DNA from: Pezizomycotina sp. ARF18
Taxonomy: Eukaryota; Ascomycota
Direction of reading: 5' to 3'
DNA length: 64,000 nucleotides
NCBI GenBank assembly: GCA_002224055.1
Contig: AZLU01000193.1
Span: forward strand, 1-64,000
Shown here: in pieces, positions 35,101 through 47,047 of the stretch
How the letters are laid out: each line of letters starts with the position of its first letter
How positions within the stretch are numbered: position 1 is the stretch's first letter
Notes under the pieces: generated by a model
Database searches by the model: none
What the model was told of the DNA's origin: nothing
Seen by the model: the letters and a program-made list of their open reading frames with translations, nothing else
Position numbers and translations under genes: made by a program

Positions 35101-38100
35101 ATACTTATATAGTTTAACTTTAGGCTAGATTTTTAGAGTAAAGCTATTAAAATAGCGGTATATATTTAAAATTAATTACCGATAAGAAGTAACGATAATT
35201 ATAAATCCTCGTATAAATTACTCTATTATTATAAGCCGACGATTATATATCTAAGACTTTTTAGTTATAAGGCGTACTTTTACCTATTAAAGAAACGCTA
35301 ATATAATAGAAAATTTAGTAATTAAGTACGTATAGCGATTATAATTAGTTACGTTAAATAATTAACGTTATTATATAAACTATATAATAGATAAGAATTT
35401 ATTATTTTTATAATATAAGATTTAATAAACGATTATTTCTTAATATAGCTACTAGATAAGCGACCCTATATTAGGTTTTATAAGATACTAATAATTATTA
35501 TTAATTAGAGTAAATATTATTAATATAAGTTACCGATAAAGTCTTAGGTATTAGATTATAAGAAATAGTAATAGCTATAGGTTTTAATAAATAAAACGTA
35601 GAATACTAAATAGTAGGTAATAGTAGAATAAAATTATTACTTCGCTTTAATATCTATTATTATCGATAAAAAGTAAAAATCTATATATCTTAAGCGGTCG
35701 CGGCGGTATAAAGGCTTTTACCGCTAATAAAAAGAGCTATAATCTATTTATTAATAAGATCTAGTTAGTTAGTAGAAATCGCGCCTACTTAGATATAGAT
35801 TATAACGAAGTTATTAATAAACGTTATTAGTTAAACTCTTAATAAATTATATATAGTCGTCGATTAATTAAATTATTTATAAGTAGGCTATATATACTAA
35901 ATAGTTATATAGTTACTATAAGATTTAATCGCTAAAAAAAGCGATAAGTTAAGATAATACTAATTAATAGTTTTTAGCGATAATCGATAAATATAATTAA
36001 TTTAAGATAATAGTTATTATAGTATTTAAAGCCTTCTAACGTATTATAGCGTTAAAATATAAATAGATATATATAATTAAATTAGGCGTAACCGATATAA
36101 GCTTTTATATAAAGTATAGTTAATTATACGCGGGGATTTATAGAAAAATATAGGTTTTAAGACCTATATCCTCGTCGTTAAGTTAGTTACCTTTCGTATA
36201 TTATTATCGATAGTAGCCGCTAATAATATAGAACTTAATAATATATAGAATAACGATAGCCTTTTTATATACGCTAACGTCTAAAGATTAAGAAATTTAT
36301 ATAGAAATTCTATTACTACTACCGATACTTATAATTAGTAATATTTTTTAATTATACTATTAAAACGCGTTGTTAGTTAGTACGAGAATAGTAGAAGTAT
36401 ATAGCGTTTTTATAAGGCTCTATATAGTCTTAAGTAGGTATTAAAGGTATAGAACGATAAAATTTAATAATATCTAATTACCGTAGGCTTTAAATAATTA
36501 AATCTAAATAAAGGTTTATATATTAATTAATAACTATTAACGATATTTACTATATATTATTATATATAGATGATTTTTTTATCGTAGCTAAATAATAGTT
36601 AGTTATTTAAAAAGTAAAGAAGCTTTTATAGAGAAATATTAAAAGATCTTAGTAAGGTATAGTTTTTTAGGGTATATAAATTTAACGTTATTAATAAAGT
36701 AAATAATTATATTATATTAATTAAACCGCTATACTCGCTACTCTTAGATAATTTAATATAAGCGATATCAATTCTATATTAATATTAATATAACGGGTAC
36801 GCCGTTTACTACTAACGATAATAAATATTAGATATAAAGAGTAGCCTCTAGTTCTATTAGCTATTAGACGTATTATTATAGTTTATAATAGCTACGCGAC
36901 CGGATATCGCGTACGCTATAATATATCTTTTAAAATTTACTATTTTACTATACTATATACGCTCTTATATTAAAGATCGTCTTATATTATCTATTGGTAT
37001 ACCTCGCCTAGGTATTATTATTACCGCTTAATAATCGAGACTTTAACGGTATAGTAATATAGACCTTATATAGACCTAGCGACGTAAAAAATGTAGAAAT
37101 ATACTATTTTATACTTAGGGATTAATAAGTAAGATCGATAGTCTACTAAGCTAGCGCTTAAAGTAATAATTATTTATAATATTAACGATAAAATTTAAAT
37201 ATATTACCGTAAAAGAGGCTACGAGAAGCTATCTTTCTTTACGTCTAATTAGCGCGTTAACTATTATCTATTTTTAACTATATTATATATCGATAATATA
37301 GCCGCTATTATACTAACCGATACGATAAGAATTACGATCGAGCTAAGTATATTAATATAAAATTTACTTTCTCTACTTTCTTATTAATTAAAAGCTATTA
37401 TCGATTATATATATCGTCTTAAAAGAATATCCCGATATTTTTACTAAAGTATTACCGTTACCTTAATTTAGTTATCTATATATTAAGTTAGAAATAATTA
37501 TCGCTAATATTTAACGATAATACTCTTTTTTTCTACTAGTAAACTTTTTTATAGGGTTTTATATATATATAGAGTTATAGGTTATTTAACGAGATTAATA
37601 TTAATATATAAATATAGCGTAGCGATAGTTAATATATATAAACGAAGATATATAACGATAACGATAATAATAATCGATAACTATAAACGATTAAAAGGTA
37701 ACTTAATATAAGTAGATAGATAAAAACGATAAAAATAAGCTCTAATCGAGATAGACATACGATTATAAGCGATAAAAACGTACGAATATCTTAGGTTATA
37801 CTATACTAAAAGAAGAAAGATAGATTAATATATATAAAATTTATATAAGTAGTAATAATATTAAAAGGACTAAATTATTAAAATTAAGAACTACCGTATA
37901 GTATTAATAACTTATATTAATTATACTATCGATAATACGATTTAATTAAGCGACTTAAATAGAAGGGACTATACTAGTATTTAGGTCTAGATTAGAACTA
38001 TCTTTTTTATTATTACTTATCGTTATTTAGCGGTTTAAAATCTAAGTACTTAACCTTAGAATCTTCGTCTAAACTCTTATTATCGTTTATTAATTTTTAA

Positions 38101-39062
38101 TCGTCTCTACTTTTATAGGCTTATTACCTCGACGAGTACGCGTAAGATTTAGCGCGCGAATAAACGAAAACTCGCCTCCTCTATAATTTTAACTATTAAA
38201 TATATAATTTTATATTTATTAATAGTATTATTATTCACTAGATCGGTACGTATATACGATAACGGAATATAATAATACCGTTTAAAAGGGCCCTCTCTTA
38301 TTTTAGTAATAGTTATATAAACGGGAAGCGCGATACCTAATAGATTACGTATATATATCGATCCTAGTACAAAAATAAGATTAGTATATTAAATTAGATA
38401 ACGATAAAAAAATCGATAAACGGTTTATTTATACTAAGACTATTTAGTACTTTAATTATAATATTAACTACGTATAAATAATCGATAATACTCTTTACGT
38501 AACGTATAAAAATCTAAATTATCGTTTTATTATAACGATAAGGATACTTACTAAATATAACGCGGGATTATAAAAATATAACCCGGTTTCGCGGTACTCG
38601 GTATTCTACTTATCGTTATTATATACCGGTCCTCTTTTATTATTTAATAAACCTTTTTTAAGACGCTTAATAGGGCGCTTAGAAGCCTTTACAGGACGTT
38701 TATTAGACTTTTTAAGAGGTATTAATACGTATAATTATAGAAGTATATAAACGAGATATATATATAATTACTTAGAACTATCGACTATAGATATCGATAA
38801 CTAAAGACTTATAGAAAGAAAGATATAATTAAGGGAAAGGAGAGAATAAAGCTCTAAATATAGAAGACTCTTTCTTTACTATAATCGTTTATTAGTATCG
38901 ATAGTTCTTTATTTACTATTTTCTAAGCTATTACTTATATATCTTAAAATTATCGATATTTATATTTTCTTTATTCCGTTTTAATAACCGCGCATACGGT
39001 CGATAAACGCGTTTTTTTTATTAATACGCGCTTACGATTATAGTATTAGTAATACTGCGCTC

Positions 39063-39071
39063 GAGTGGGAG
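39063..39071 (+). other. Polypurine tract
   Basis: GAGTGGGAG directly before the TG of the right LTR, the place and composition expected for the plus-strand primer. Confidence 0.65.
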
Positions 39072-39187
39072 TGTAGGAATACTATTACCATACATTATAT
39101 ATATGCCTTATTATACATAATAGGGGAGCTTTCCTCCATCATATCTATCAATCAACTTAGATCGATCCTCTTCACGGTGTTCCAACA
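39072..39187 (+). repeat. Right LTR of the Copia element
   Basis: 116 bp, starting TGTAGG and ending CCAACA, aligned along its length with 32039-32157; differences are mostly transitions of the RIP type plus a few small indels. Confidence 0.9.
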
Positions 39188-39269
39188 GAATTCGTGGTAC
39201 GGTATAATCTCCGGCGGTGCAAATCATTGTGCTTCTTACTCCGCCATTTACATATTGGATAGTAATCTT

Positions 39270-39877
39270 TTAAAGGTTCTTAAGATACTTTTCAGGGCTG
39301 ATATCCACGAATCCAAGGTTATTCTTCATCTCCTCCATCATCCTATCGCCGACGTCAATGGCTAGCTGAGGGGACCAACTTTGATGCTCACGCCATTGTT
39401 TGAAGATGAAGCCGGAAAAGGAATTCGCGTCGAAATGGAAGAGACCTCCGAAGATGTTGTGCTGGAGTCGATTGGAGTCCAGTCGGCCGACCTGCGCGAT
39501 GAGTTTGTCTTCATCGCGACCTCGACCTTGAAGAAGTATCAACATATGTCAAAATAAAAAGTAGCGTCCTTAAATATCACTCGACAGACTGCTCTTTAGA
39601 CAAACTCATGCATCATTCAACTTACGTCGTTGCCCGCTCAGCTCGAAGAGCTAGATCTTCCGGGAAGATCTGCGAGTGCCCCAAGGGATTTCGGAGGAGG
39701 TGTGGACGAAATTGGTTTTATGTTCTTCGAGCAAAAACGTTACGCGCACGTAGAACATGTTGTCTAGGTCAAAGTCGGCTCGTCATTGCCAAATCGATAT
39801 TCGATGGAAGGATTGGCAAACGTCCTTTTATTGATGATGAGAAACCTGGAGCACGTTGACTTGAATCTTTTCGGCAT
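39270..39877 (-). CDS. EYR-family paralogue C, next to the Copia element
   Basis: Starts at ATG 39877: MPKRFKSTCSRFLIINKRTF, then ANPSIEYRFGNDEPT, and after a frame change FDLDNMFYVRVTFLLEEHKT. An intron with a GTAAGTTG donor near 39626 ends near 39541. Exon 2 reads RGRDEDKLIAQVGRLD, then LQHNIFGGLFHFDANSFSGF and IFKQWREHQSWSPQLAIDVG, ending KYLKNL at 39270. This is the best preserved exon 2 of the family. The stop lies only 83 bp from the right LTR, so the insertion may have cut its 3' region. It is separated from copies A and B by the retroelement. Confidence 0.55.
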
Positions 39878-39889
39878 ATTTTGAAGAAA

Positions 39890-42400
39890 AGAGGAATCGA
39901 AGGAATTCAAATAGTAAATAAAACGGGAGGGAAAAGAGATTTTAATCTAAATAACACGCCTTATTAGTTCAAGTGACAAGACCCGTGAGACTGTTTGGCT
40001 AACGGTTATTGATAATATCGGAATGGTGCAGGATCTTACACGCGTTTGTTTGGGGTGGTACTTTGTTTCATCTGCGCAGGTTTAGTTGAAAAACAAAGGT
40101 AGGTAGAATAAATCCATTAATAGTATTGAAGAAATTATTTACAGTGCTAATTACTATAAAAACGGCCAGGCTAATACCTTTAACTTCGGACTAGGGGAAG
40201 ATACTGCGTGGAACGCGTCTCACGATTCAAAAAGCGTCTTAAAACATGCATTCGCCTCAACTTCATTCACTTGATAATTGAAATTCTTTTAACTACTTAA
40301 GTACCTAGTAGATTAAGAACAACCCGTAAACTTACTTCGAAGTAGATGGCATCACCCTTTTCGATCTTTCCGAGTCTTCTGCTTTTTTCTTTTCCTTTCC
40401 TTTTTTTTTCCCCGTCCTGTCTTCCATATCCCTCTACTATAGTGTTTACATCCGAGGTCGACCCATGTTTCTTGCTTATATTGAAGAATGAACCAATTCT
40501 GTGAAATAAGGAGTCTGGACGAGGCCTGTGCCTATGAGCACCCTAAATACTGAAGCATAACTATATAAGCCGTTATTTTACATATCTCCCTCACTACAGC
40601 TTAGCCGGAGGGTTACATGAAGATAGAATCTCCAAAAGCTTTCACTGAGACATTCCGTAACGCTCGAGGTATTTAAATATTCGAACGGTATCTCAAGAAC
40701 TAATCTACTCCTGCTCTTCGCGGGTGCAATCGGCAATCGCCTGGGAGAAATATAAAATAAGGCATGTAGTAAGGCGTATCTACGATAAGCCATTTTCTGC
40801 ATCTCCAATAGATTCTAGGGGCCATGGAAAGGCTTCATACTTTAACTCTCAGTGTCCTCTTCCTATCGACGTGTCCTTTGTCTTTGGAAAAAATGTGTGT
40901 CCGGCCAATATCTAGTATTTCTCCGTCTTCACCTCAATCCTACTGCAGAGGGGAAACGTCTCTCCATGTGATAACTATACGGCGCGGGTTACTTGTCTTC
41001 TAAGACTGGCTAAATACTGTCAGCGGGGGCGTGCAATAGGGATGACTAAGCTATCATTTTTATTTTTATTAGATTAGGCAGGGATTGGCCCTAGTTATTT
41101 TTAGTAGTCACTGTATTTATTATAAGCCACAGCTAGTTGCTTTTCTTTTTTTACATACGCTAGGCAGACTTATTATACAGCTAAATAGACATCACGGTTT
41201 CGGTTATTATCTCATATTATCTCATCACTACAGGCGTACGCTAAGGACCTAGGACGGGTGACGCGTGCCGTAGTTTGGTTTCTTTTCTTTTTTCTCAGGG
41301 CGGTGTTGACAGTACGTTCTAGCCTTTGGATCTAGCTTCTTCTCGTAGCCCTGGCGAGATTTCCGAAACTTAACTTCAGTTACGAGACAACAGCTCGAAC
41401 TCCGGGGCAAATCGGAATATCTGACTCGTACTTTTTAAGAATCTAAATAATAATGGCTAGGTAGCCGTCGCTTTTATCTTGCAGCTTTCCGTTAATTTGG
41501 CGACTACAGTCATACGGAATCCCTTGTTCTTCACCCTCATCCCCGGGTAACCGAATATCTCGCATCATGCTAGTTTTCTCCCTCGAAGCTCTGCTTCTCT
41601 GTATAACGAATGTTCATGAATAACAAGCGGTGTAAATTCGATTTATTTTATGAGATTTCGCGTATTTCTCGGAGATTTATCCAAAATCCTCCTTTGAGAC
41701 TACTGGCTGCATGCGGGTGGAATCAACTTCATATTCCGTTGCTTTTTTATACGATGGCAGTTTTCAATACTTCGTATCAGTTATGTCTACAGTTCTCAGG
41801 TGCTAGTTATCTATTCTCCGTAGACTAACACATTTGATACATCGCCAGTGTTTGAGCACTAAAATCTTCAAATCCCCTCGCGCTACCTTTTATGCGATCT
41901 TTATCATACGTTATAGCAGCCATCCCCCACGATAGGTTAAGCCTCAGTCTCCGATATCAGACTGCTTCCCTCCGCCTACGTTAGGGGGAGGTTTACTCTT
42001 CTATATAAACCTCTTGAAATCTTCAAGTATTATCAAAAGACGCAGCTTTTAGTGCGTTACAGCGCTGGAAATGATGGGATCTGCATTCTATAGGAGGTAA
42101 AATTGGCTTATTCCCAAATAGACGTTCGCCACCTGCTATTCCTAGTCGCAACGCCCAATCAGAAAGCTGGTGAAAAATATAACAAGGTATTGTGGGGTAA
42201 ATTGCACGTGGACGTAAAAGGGTTGTGCGATCCGACGGAAAGGAAGCTATATGACTATCCGCGTATTCACAGAACCGACTATATAGACCGCCCTATGTGT
42301 TACTAGGGTTACATTCTAGACGTGCAACCATGATAAAAGGCCCTGCGGCTCTCGTAGACAAACCTATGCTTCGAGATCAACAATTTTGTGCGGTGAAACC
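39890..42400. other. No confident gene
   Basis: 2.5 kb of short frames. The part at 41050-41260 is TA-rich with CTA/TAG-type runs and could be a RIP-eroded relic, but no family is recognisable. A 67-residue plus-strand frame at 42103-42306 is unsupported. Confidence 0.3.
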
Positions 42401-42412
42401 TCCCACAATGCG

Positions 42413-42628
42413 ATGAAATTTCTTGGTCTTCAAACTGGTTTTGCACTAGAAGTGTGTGTGGCATTCTGCTGGATTTTCAATGTAACTGCTTATTCAAGTG
42501 TCTATAACGAGGATTGTTTGATCCGGAAGCGAAAGGGAGTTTATGAATCCTTTATGGACGTTTTGGATGTTGAGAACGTATGTATGAAACATAGCCTCTA
42601 TGCGTGCAATCAGACTGATAGTTATTGA
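42413..42628 (+). CDS. Small secreted Cys-containing protein candidate
   Basis: 71 residues from ATG 42413. MKFLGLQTGFALEVCVAFCW and IFNVTAYS form a plausible, slightly long signal peptide. The mature part has three cysteines (NEDCLIRKRKG, ENVCMKHSLYACNQTDSY) and is short and polar. The profile fits small secreted proteins of plant- or animal-associated fungi, but length and AT-rich context allow a chance frame. There is no homologue I recognise. Confidence 0.3.
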   Translation: MKFLGLQTGFALEVCVAFCWIFNVTAYSSVYNEDCLIRKRKGVYESFMDVLDVENVCMKHSLYACNQTDSY

Positions 42629-42639
42629 TATAATATCTG

Positions 42640-44080
42640 TGTTTAAGGTGTTAGTGTGTGGTGTTATGTATCAATGTAAGTTCGATGCATATTCTGATAT
42701 CTACTAGCACAATAGAGATATAAAAAACGTTTATCATTAGCAAAGCGTTAGAAATGATATACGCGCGTTGTGTAAACAGGTCGTTTAAGCGATGACTCTC
42801 GTGAATTGTGCACCGAAGAACTCGAAACTGTTTAGTAGAACTTATCTCGTATCGATCCTCCGCTCTACGTTCTAGTGCTTTCTATATTTCGGCGTGAGGC
42901 AAAACAAGTGAAGCGCAACGCTTACCCGAAATGTATGAAACGCTCAAATGCCCGGCGTTTAACATTAATACGATACGAAGGAATTCTCGTTGCAGGATGT
43001 TCTCAAGTATGCATACTCTCCTTAAGCGTGTCACTGGTAGTTATAGCAATTGCTCTTCGCTTAAGTTTGTAATAATATGCGGTCTACGATATAGAGATTT
43101 ATAATTTGAACCTTCAGCGAGTCGTTGATACCGAAATATATGGTAGAAATAGAAGTTAACAAATATTCTGACAGAGTCAAAATGGGTATGATCGTGATAC
43201 CGAGAACGAAGCATTTAGATAAGTAGCTATAATAAGTAGTTCTATCGTATGTTTGGTGGATGGGAGGTTAAAATATAAAATGTTTAATGGGCCTTTATTT
43301 GCGCTTTCAGAGGAGGGTTGAAGAAAAAAAAAAAAAAGAAAAGAAAAGAAACGCCGGAAGGCATGCCAAAGTGAAAGCGTTGAAGAGCCAAAAGACTTCC
43401 CAAAAGCGTATAAATTAAAGAATTCTCATGTCAAACAGCCCCCAGCTTCATGGGGCCTCTTACTTCAAGAAGTTCTTCTAAACTACCTTGATTCATAGAT
43501 ATAGATGGACTTGGCGTAATTAACATCTTTTCCTTAATTTTGAAACGTCTTTAATTGTTGACTATCGAAAGTAGCAGCAAGAAGAAATATCGAAGTGCCT
43601 TCTGGGAGATGGAATGAGTTTACGTCCTTATTACATCAGTCCACCATCTAATCAGGCGTCTCGCTTAATTCAAGTCTCCAGAAGATGTTAAAGAATACCA
43701 GAAACCAGACTAATTTTTTGATACATATCGAGAGCAATTGAAATGTGGACATCATCCCATCGACACGGGGTTTGAAGTGTTATAAAACGAATATTATATT
43801 ATACGATGAAGAGCTTACAAAAATAGAGAGATGCAAATTTAGACAGGCGCATTCGCGTTTCGGGCCAATCTTATTCACACTTGCGATCGCTGTCCTTGGG
43901 TGATGATACCTTGCTTAAAAAAACTGCAATGAAGAATGAAAAGTGAGAAGGGTAATAATGATTGAAAAAAAGAACGCCGTATCGCTCTGCACTTTTTGTT
44001 TGGAAGTATTCAAAAAAAAAAAAAGCAAATTCGCCTCCCACCCCTAATTCTCCTATTAAATCAATCTTAATGCATTCAAA
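42640..44080. other. No gene seen
   Basis: AT-rich spacer downstream of SGT1 with A runs near 43324-43337 and 44011-44022; nothing is supported. Confidence 0.35.
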
Positions 44081-44086
44081 AGTCCC

Positions 44087-45628
44087 TTACTCTCCCCACT
44101 TCTTTGCAACCATGCCCTCCGGTGGCGAAGTCTCGACGGGCGCCTTGCCGACTTCACTCCAGTTAGTGCTCAGCGCTGTCCCGTTGCTCTCCTGTAACTC
44201 TTCATCATCGCCCTCCTCGTATCGTCGTCGGCGCCTTTGTACAGCTTCTTGAAGAAGCCGTTGACGGGATCGCTACCGAACTCGTCCTCGTCGATATCGG
44301 CATAGTCGATTTCGTCATCGTCGTCGGCGGCGGGGCGGCACCGTCTTTCTTCTCACCGTCGGCGCCGTTTTCGCCGTCTTTCTTCTTCTTGGCTTTGGAT
44401 TTAGCTTGCAGGTCATTGACGATCTTGTCCAGTTCTTCGGCCGGACTTGGCGGAAGTAGGGTAGACGGGGCCCTTGGCTAGTTCTGGAGCTGGGGCGGTG
44501 GTGGTCTTCGTGCGTCGTCGGAGACGGGTTCGGTGGCTTCGAGGGTGGCCCACTTACGTCCCTCTTCGGCTTTGGGGAGGGTGATCTCGATCTTTGTGGA
44601 GAGGATCCTGTAAGTTGCTTTGGAAGCGTTGACTTTGTGGCAGAGGGGTCCAGGTCGAAGGTGAAGTCGGATCCGGAGGGAGAGGGAACACGATTGAGAC
44701 CTAGAATAGAAGGCCTCATTAGCTTGCTGCTTTGAAGAAATGAAACTACAGAAATTCAAAAGAGCTCGGAGGAGGAACGAAGAAGTGTGAAGTTATACTT
44801 ACAGACTGCTCGTTGATTTCAACCGTAGCCTGATCCTTCGGAACACCCTTGACGAACAGCGAGACGACAACCTGCGCGTTCGTCTGGTACCACTCGTGGC
44901 GGATCTTGCTAGCGGGAGTCGTAACGCCCTGCGGCTGTGGCGGCGGTGGCGGCGGAGCATCGGCCCTCGCCTTTCCTTTATCCTTCGCTTACTATCCTCA
45001 TCATCCGAACCAATCTCCTCGATCTTATTTCCAATAACCTCCGTCTGCAACTTCTTAACATTCTCCTCCTTCGCTTCCTTCTTAGTGGCAGCAGCGGGCT
45101 TCGGAATAGCAACGTCGGGAATCTCCTTCACCGAAACCTCCCTCGAAGGATCGTCCTCGTCGCGTTTCTCCAGCGCCATCCCAGCTTCTTCTGCCAGACG
45201 GCGATGGATTTATCACCCGGATTCTTGTCCAAGCTCCACTTGAAGCACGCCCCCGCGTCGCCGTACTCGCCGAGCATGAACAGGCCGATCGCGCGGCGCA
45301 GCTGCGCCTGGCCGATCAGCTCGCGCTTCCCGCGCTTGTGGGCGAGGTTGAGGCCGATCTCAGCGTCGCTCAGAGCTTCCTTGATCTTCGACGAGCGCTG
45401 GTACGCCGTGGAGCGCTTGATGTAGTAGTCGGCGGAAGTGGGGAGCCGTTGAGGGCCCTGGTGTACAGGTCGATGGCTTCATCGTACTTCTGGAGTTGAG
45501 GCGATCTGGGCCTGGGCTGCGAGGTTGGCGGGGTCGTTGGAATTCTTGGGCACCGTCGAGCCGAGCGTCGACTTGGCGGGCTTGTTGAACTCGATGGTGT
45601 AGCCCTTGTCCGTTTCCTTGACGCTCAT
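44087..45628 (-). CDS. SGT1: SGT1-type co-chaperone (TPR, CS and SGS domains)
   Basis: Starts at ATG 45628 (MSVKETDKGYTIEFNKPAKS) and ends KKWGE-stop at 44087. The TPR part reads LQKYDEAIDLYTRALNG, ADYYIKRSTAYQRSSKIKEA and RAIGLFMLGEYGDAGACFKW. An acidic linker precedes the CS domain (KIRHEWYQTNAQVVVSLFVK, GVPKDQATVEINEQS). A clean 102-nt intron (44701-44802, AGCTAATGA branch) follows and rejoins as VSIVFPLPSGSDFTFDLDP, then YRILSTKIEITLPKAEEGRK. The SGS end is DPVNGFFKKLYKGADDDTRR and LSTNWSEVGKAPVETSPPEG. SGT1 links Hsp90 with Skp1/SCF complexes and kinetochore assembly. About seven frame changes occur, although motifs and the splice are perfect. In a normally essential gene this suggests assembly indels. 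Confidence 0.9.
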
Positions 45629-45639
45629 GGTGGGCAGCG

Positions 45640-46215
45640 AGCTTCGTTAAGTGATACGATCAGTAGATAAGAAGAGATACTGCTTGTACTTCCGTCTCCT
45701 AGATGAGGGGTTTGGTTGTAGAGGGAGTTGAAACTTCAGGATGGCGATGTTGAAGATGGAAGAAAGGAAAAGTGACGTGGTGGGGGCGGTTTTTTTTTTT
45801 TTTAATAAAAGGTGGATGAATGTAGTGGTAGCTGTACTAAAGAAAAATTGGCTGCGGCTTAAATTGCCTGCCCTTTATATTGCTGGGAGTCACAAGAGGA
45901 ACAAAGGAGTAACAGCTGAGGGTGAAAAAAAAAAAAAAAAAAAAAAGGAAAAATCACGCGAGGCTCACTCAAAGGAACCTTCCAGAGCATCCAGCAATCC
46001 CTCCTCCGAAATCTTGCATGGGCAGCCGAAACCGGGCATCCACAGGCCCATCTTCATTCAGCATCGCGATCTCCATTCATCTCCCCATCTCACGCCGCCA
46101 AATCGAGTCAGAGAATCCTCCTGTAACCAGTCTACAGCTACGGAGGAGGTCAAAGAATCTTGACACGTCATCTCTCGTACCGTATCACGACTAGCTATAC
46201 AGCTTCAACACCCCC
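45640..46215. other. Divergent promoter region of SGT1 and the gene at 46223
   Basis: Intergenic between two divergently read genes; carries T11-12 and A20-22 tracts (45791, 45924) that are common in fungal promoters. No specific site is claimed. Confidence 0.35.
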
Positions 46216-46222
46216 GACAGCC

Positions 46223-46861
46223 ATGCATGATCATATCGGTGAGTCCCCCTACCGCCTCCTCCATTATCCATCGTAATCTACTGTATCGTCAGTCACTAAC
46301 ACCCATCACTACAGCGCACAACCTCCTCTCCCAACTCCCCCTCACCGTCTCCCCCTTCATCAACCTCCCCGCCGCCGTAACGCTACCGTACACCTACACC
46401 ATCCCCCCTCCCACCTTCCCCCATCCTCCGCACCATACGCCATAACCTCCCCTCCGGCCAATCCTCCATGTCCCCGCAAGAACTCATCGACCGCCTCTCA
46501 GCGCTAAACGACCACTTACTCTCCGAAACAACAAAAGCGAAAGAAAAAATTGCTAAATGGGAAGAGGATATTAAGGAGAGGGAACTGGCGGAGAAGAGGA
46601 GGGTCGCGCCGGGGTATTTGGATACGGGCGTGGTTATGCTGGAGCCGAAGAGGGTTAGTAAGGGAAGGAGAAGGTGGAGTCGAGCGGGGAGCGGGGGAGG
46701 GGCCAGGTGGAGAGTATGAGCGCGGAGGATGCGATGGCGGAGACTGGAGTGCAGAAGAAGAGGGAGAGGGGACCGAGCTTGGGGAGGAACTTAATAAGGC
46801 CTTCGAGGGATGGGGCTGTGACGAGTGGCGCTATTTGGGCGCCTTTGCTGGCCGCTTATGA
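46223..46861 (+). CDS. Unrecognised small fungal protein
   Basis: Exon 1 is MHDHI (ATG 46223), split by a 75-nt intron (GTGAGT donor; CACTAAC branch; CTACAG acceptor at about 46314) that rejoins in frame as AHNLLSQLPLTVSPFINLPA and AVTLPYTYTIPPPTF. After one frame change it reads LRTIRHNLPSGQSSMSPQEL, IDRLSALNDHLLSETTKAKE, a coiled-coil-like KIAKWEEDIKERELAEKRRV and APGYLDTGVVMLEP. A second change leads to an acidic Gly/Glu end with GEELNKAFEG. A helical heptad region next to an APGYLD-type motif suggests a small complex subunit, but I cannot name it. Divergent from SGT1. Confidence 0.6.
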
Positions 46862-47047
46862 GCGAGGTTCACGTATCATAGGGTATTTAACGGTGTGATG
46901 AATAGAATATTGTAAGATAAAACGATGGTTATATTATAATAGAACACGATACTCAAGTGCTATCTGTGCTTTTTCTAATAAAAAAACCGTACATGGATTT
47001 TGAAATGCTGGAAATGAGAGAAATAATGAAAACTCCAAAAAAAAGAA

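Larger units (their letters stand above)
32039..39187 (+). mobile_element. Copia-type (Ty1/Copia) LTR retrotransposon fossil, RIP-mutated
   Basis: A 7.15-kb element with LTRs of about 119 and 116 bp beginning TG and ending CA, flanked by GGATT and GAATT, a near-identical 5-bp target duplication. A primer-binding site lies directly inside the left LTR and a purine tract directly before the right one. The interior is about three-quarters A+T with CpA and TpG nearly absent, yet CpG is common: the result of RIP. Pol landmarks are still recognisable in plus orientation: the reverse-transcriptase KALYxLK-like stretch near 36.41 kb and active-site area near 36.56 kb, and RNase H near 37.28 kb. That order and the LTR type mark Copia. 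It is thoroughly broken, with dozens of stops throughout. It lies just downstream of EYR copy C. Confidence 0.9.

Noticed and set aside
32039-39187. Possible DNA transposon or Gypsy element
   Set aside because: LTRs with TG/CA ends, a 5-bp duplication, half-tRNA primer site and reverse transcriptase landmarks near the 3' side fit Copia.
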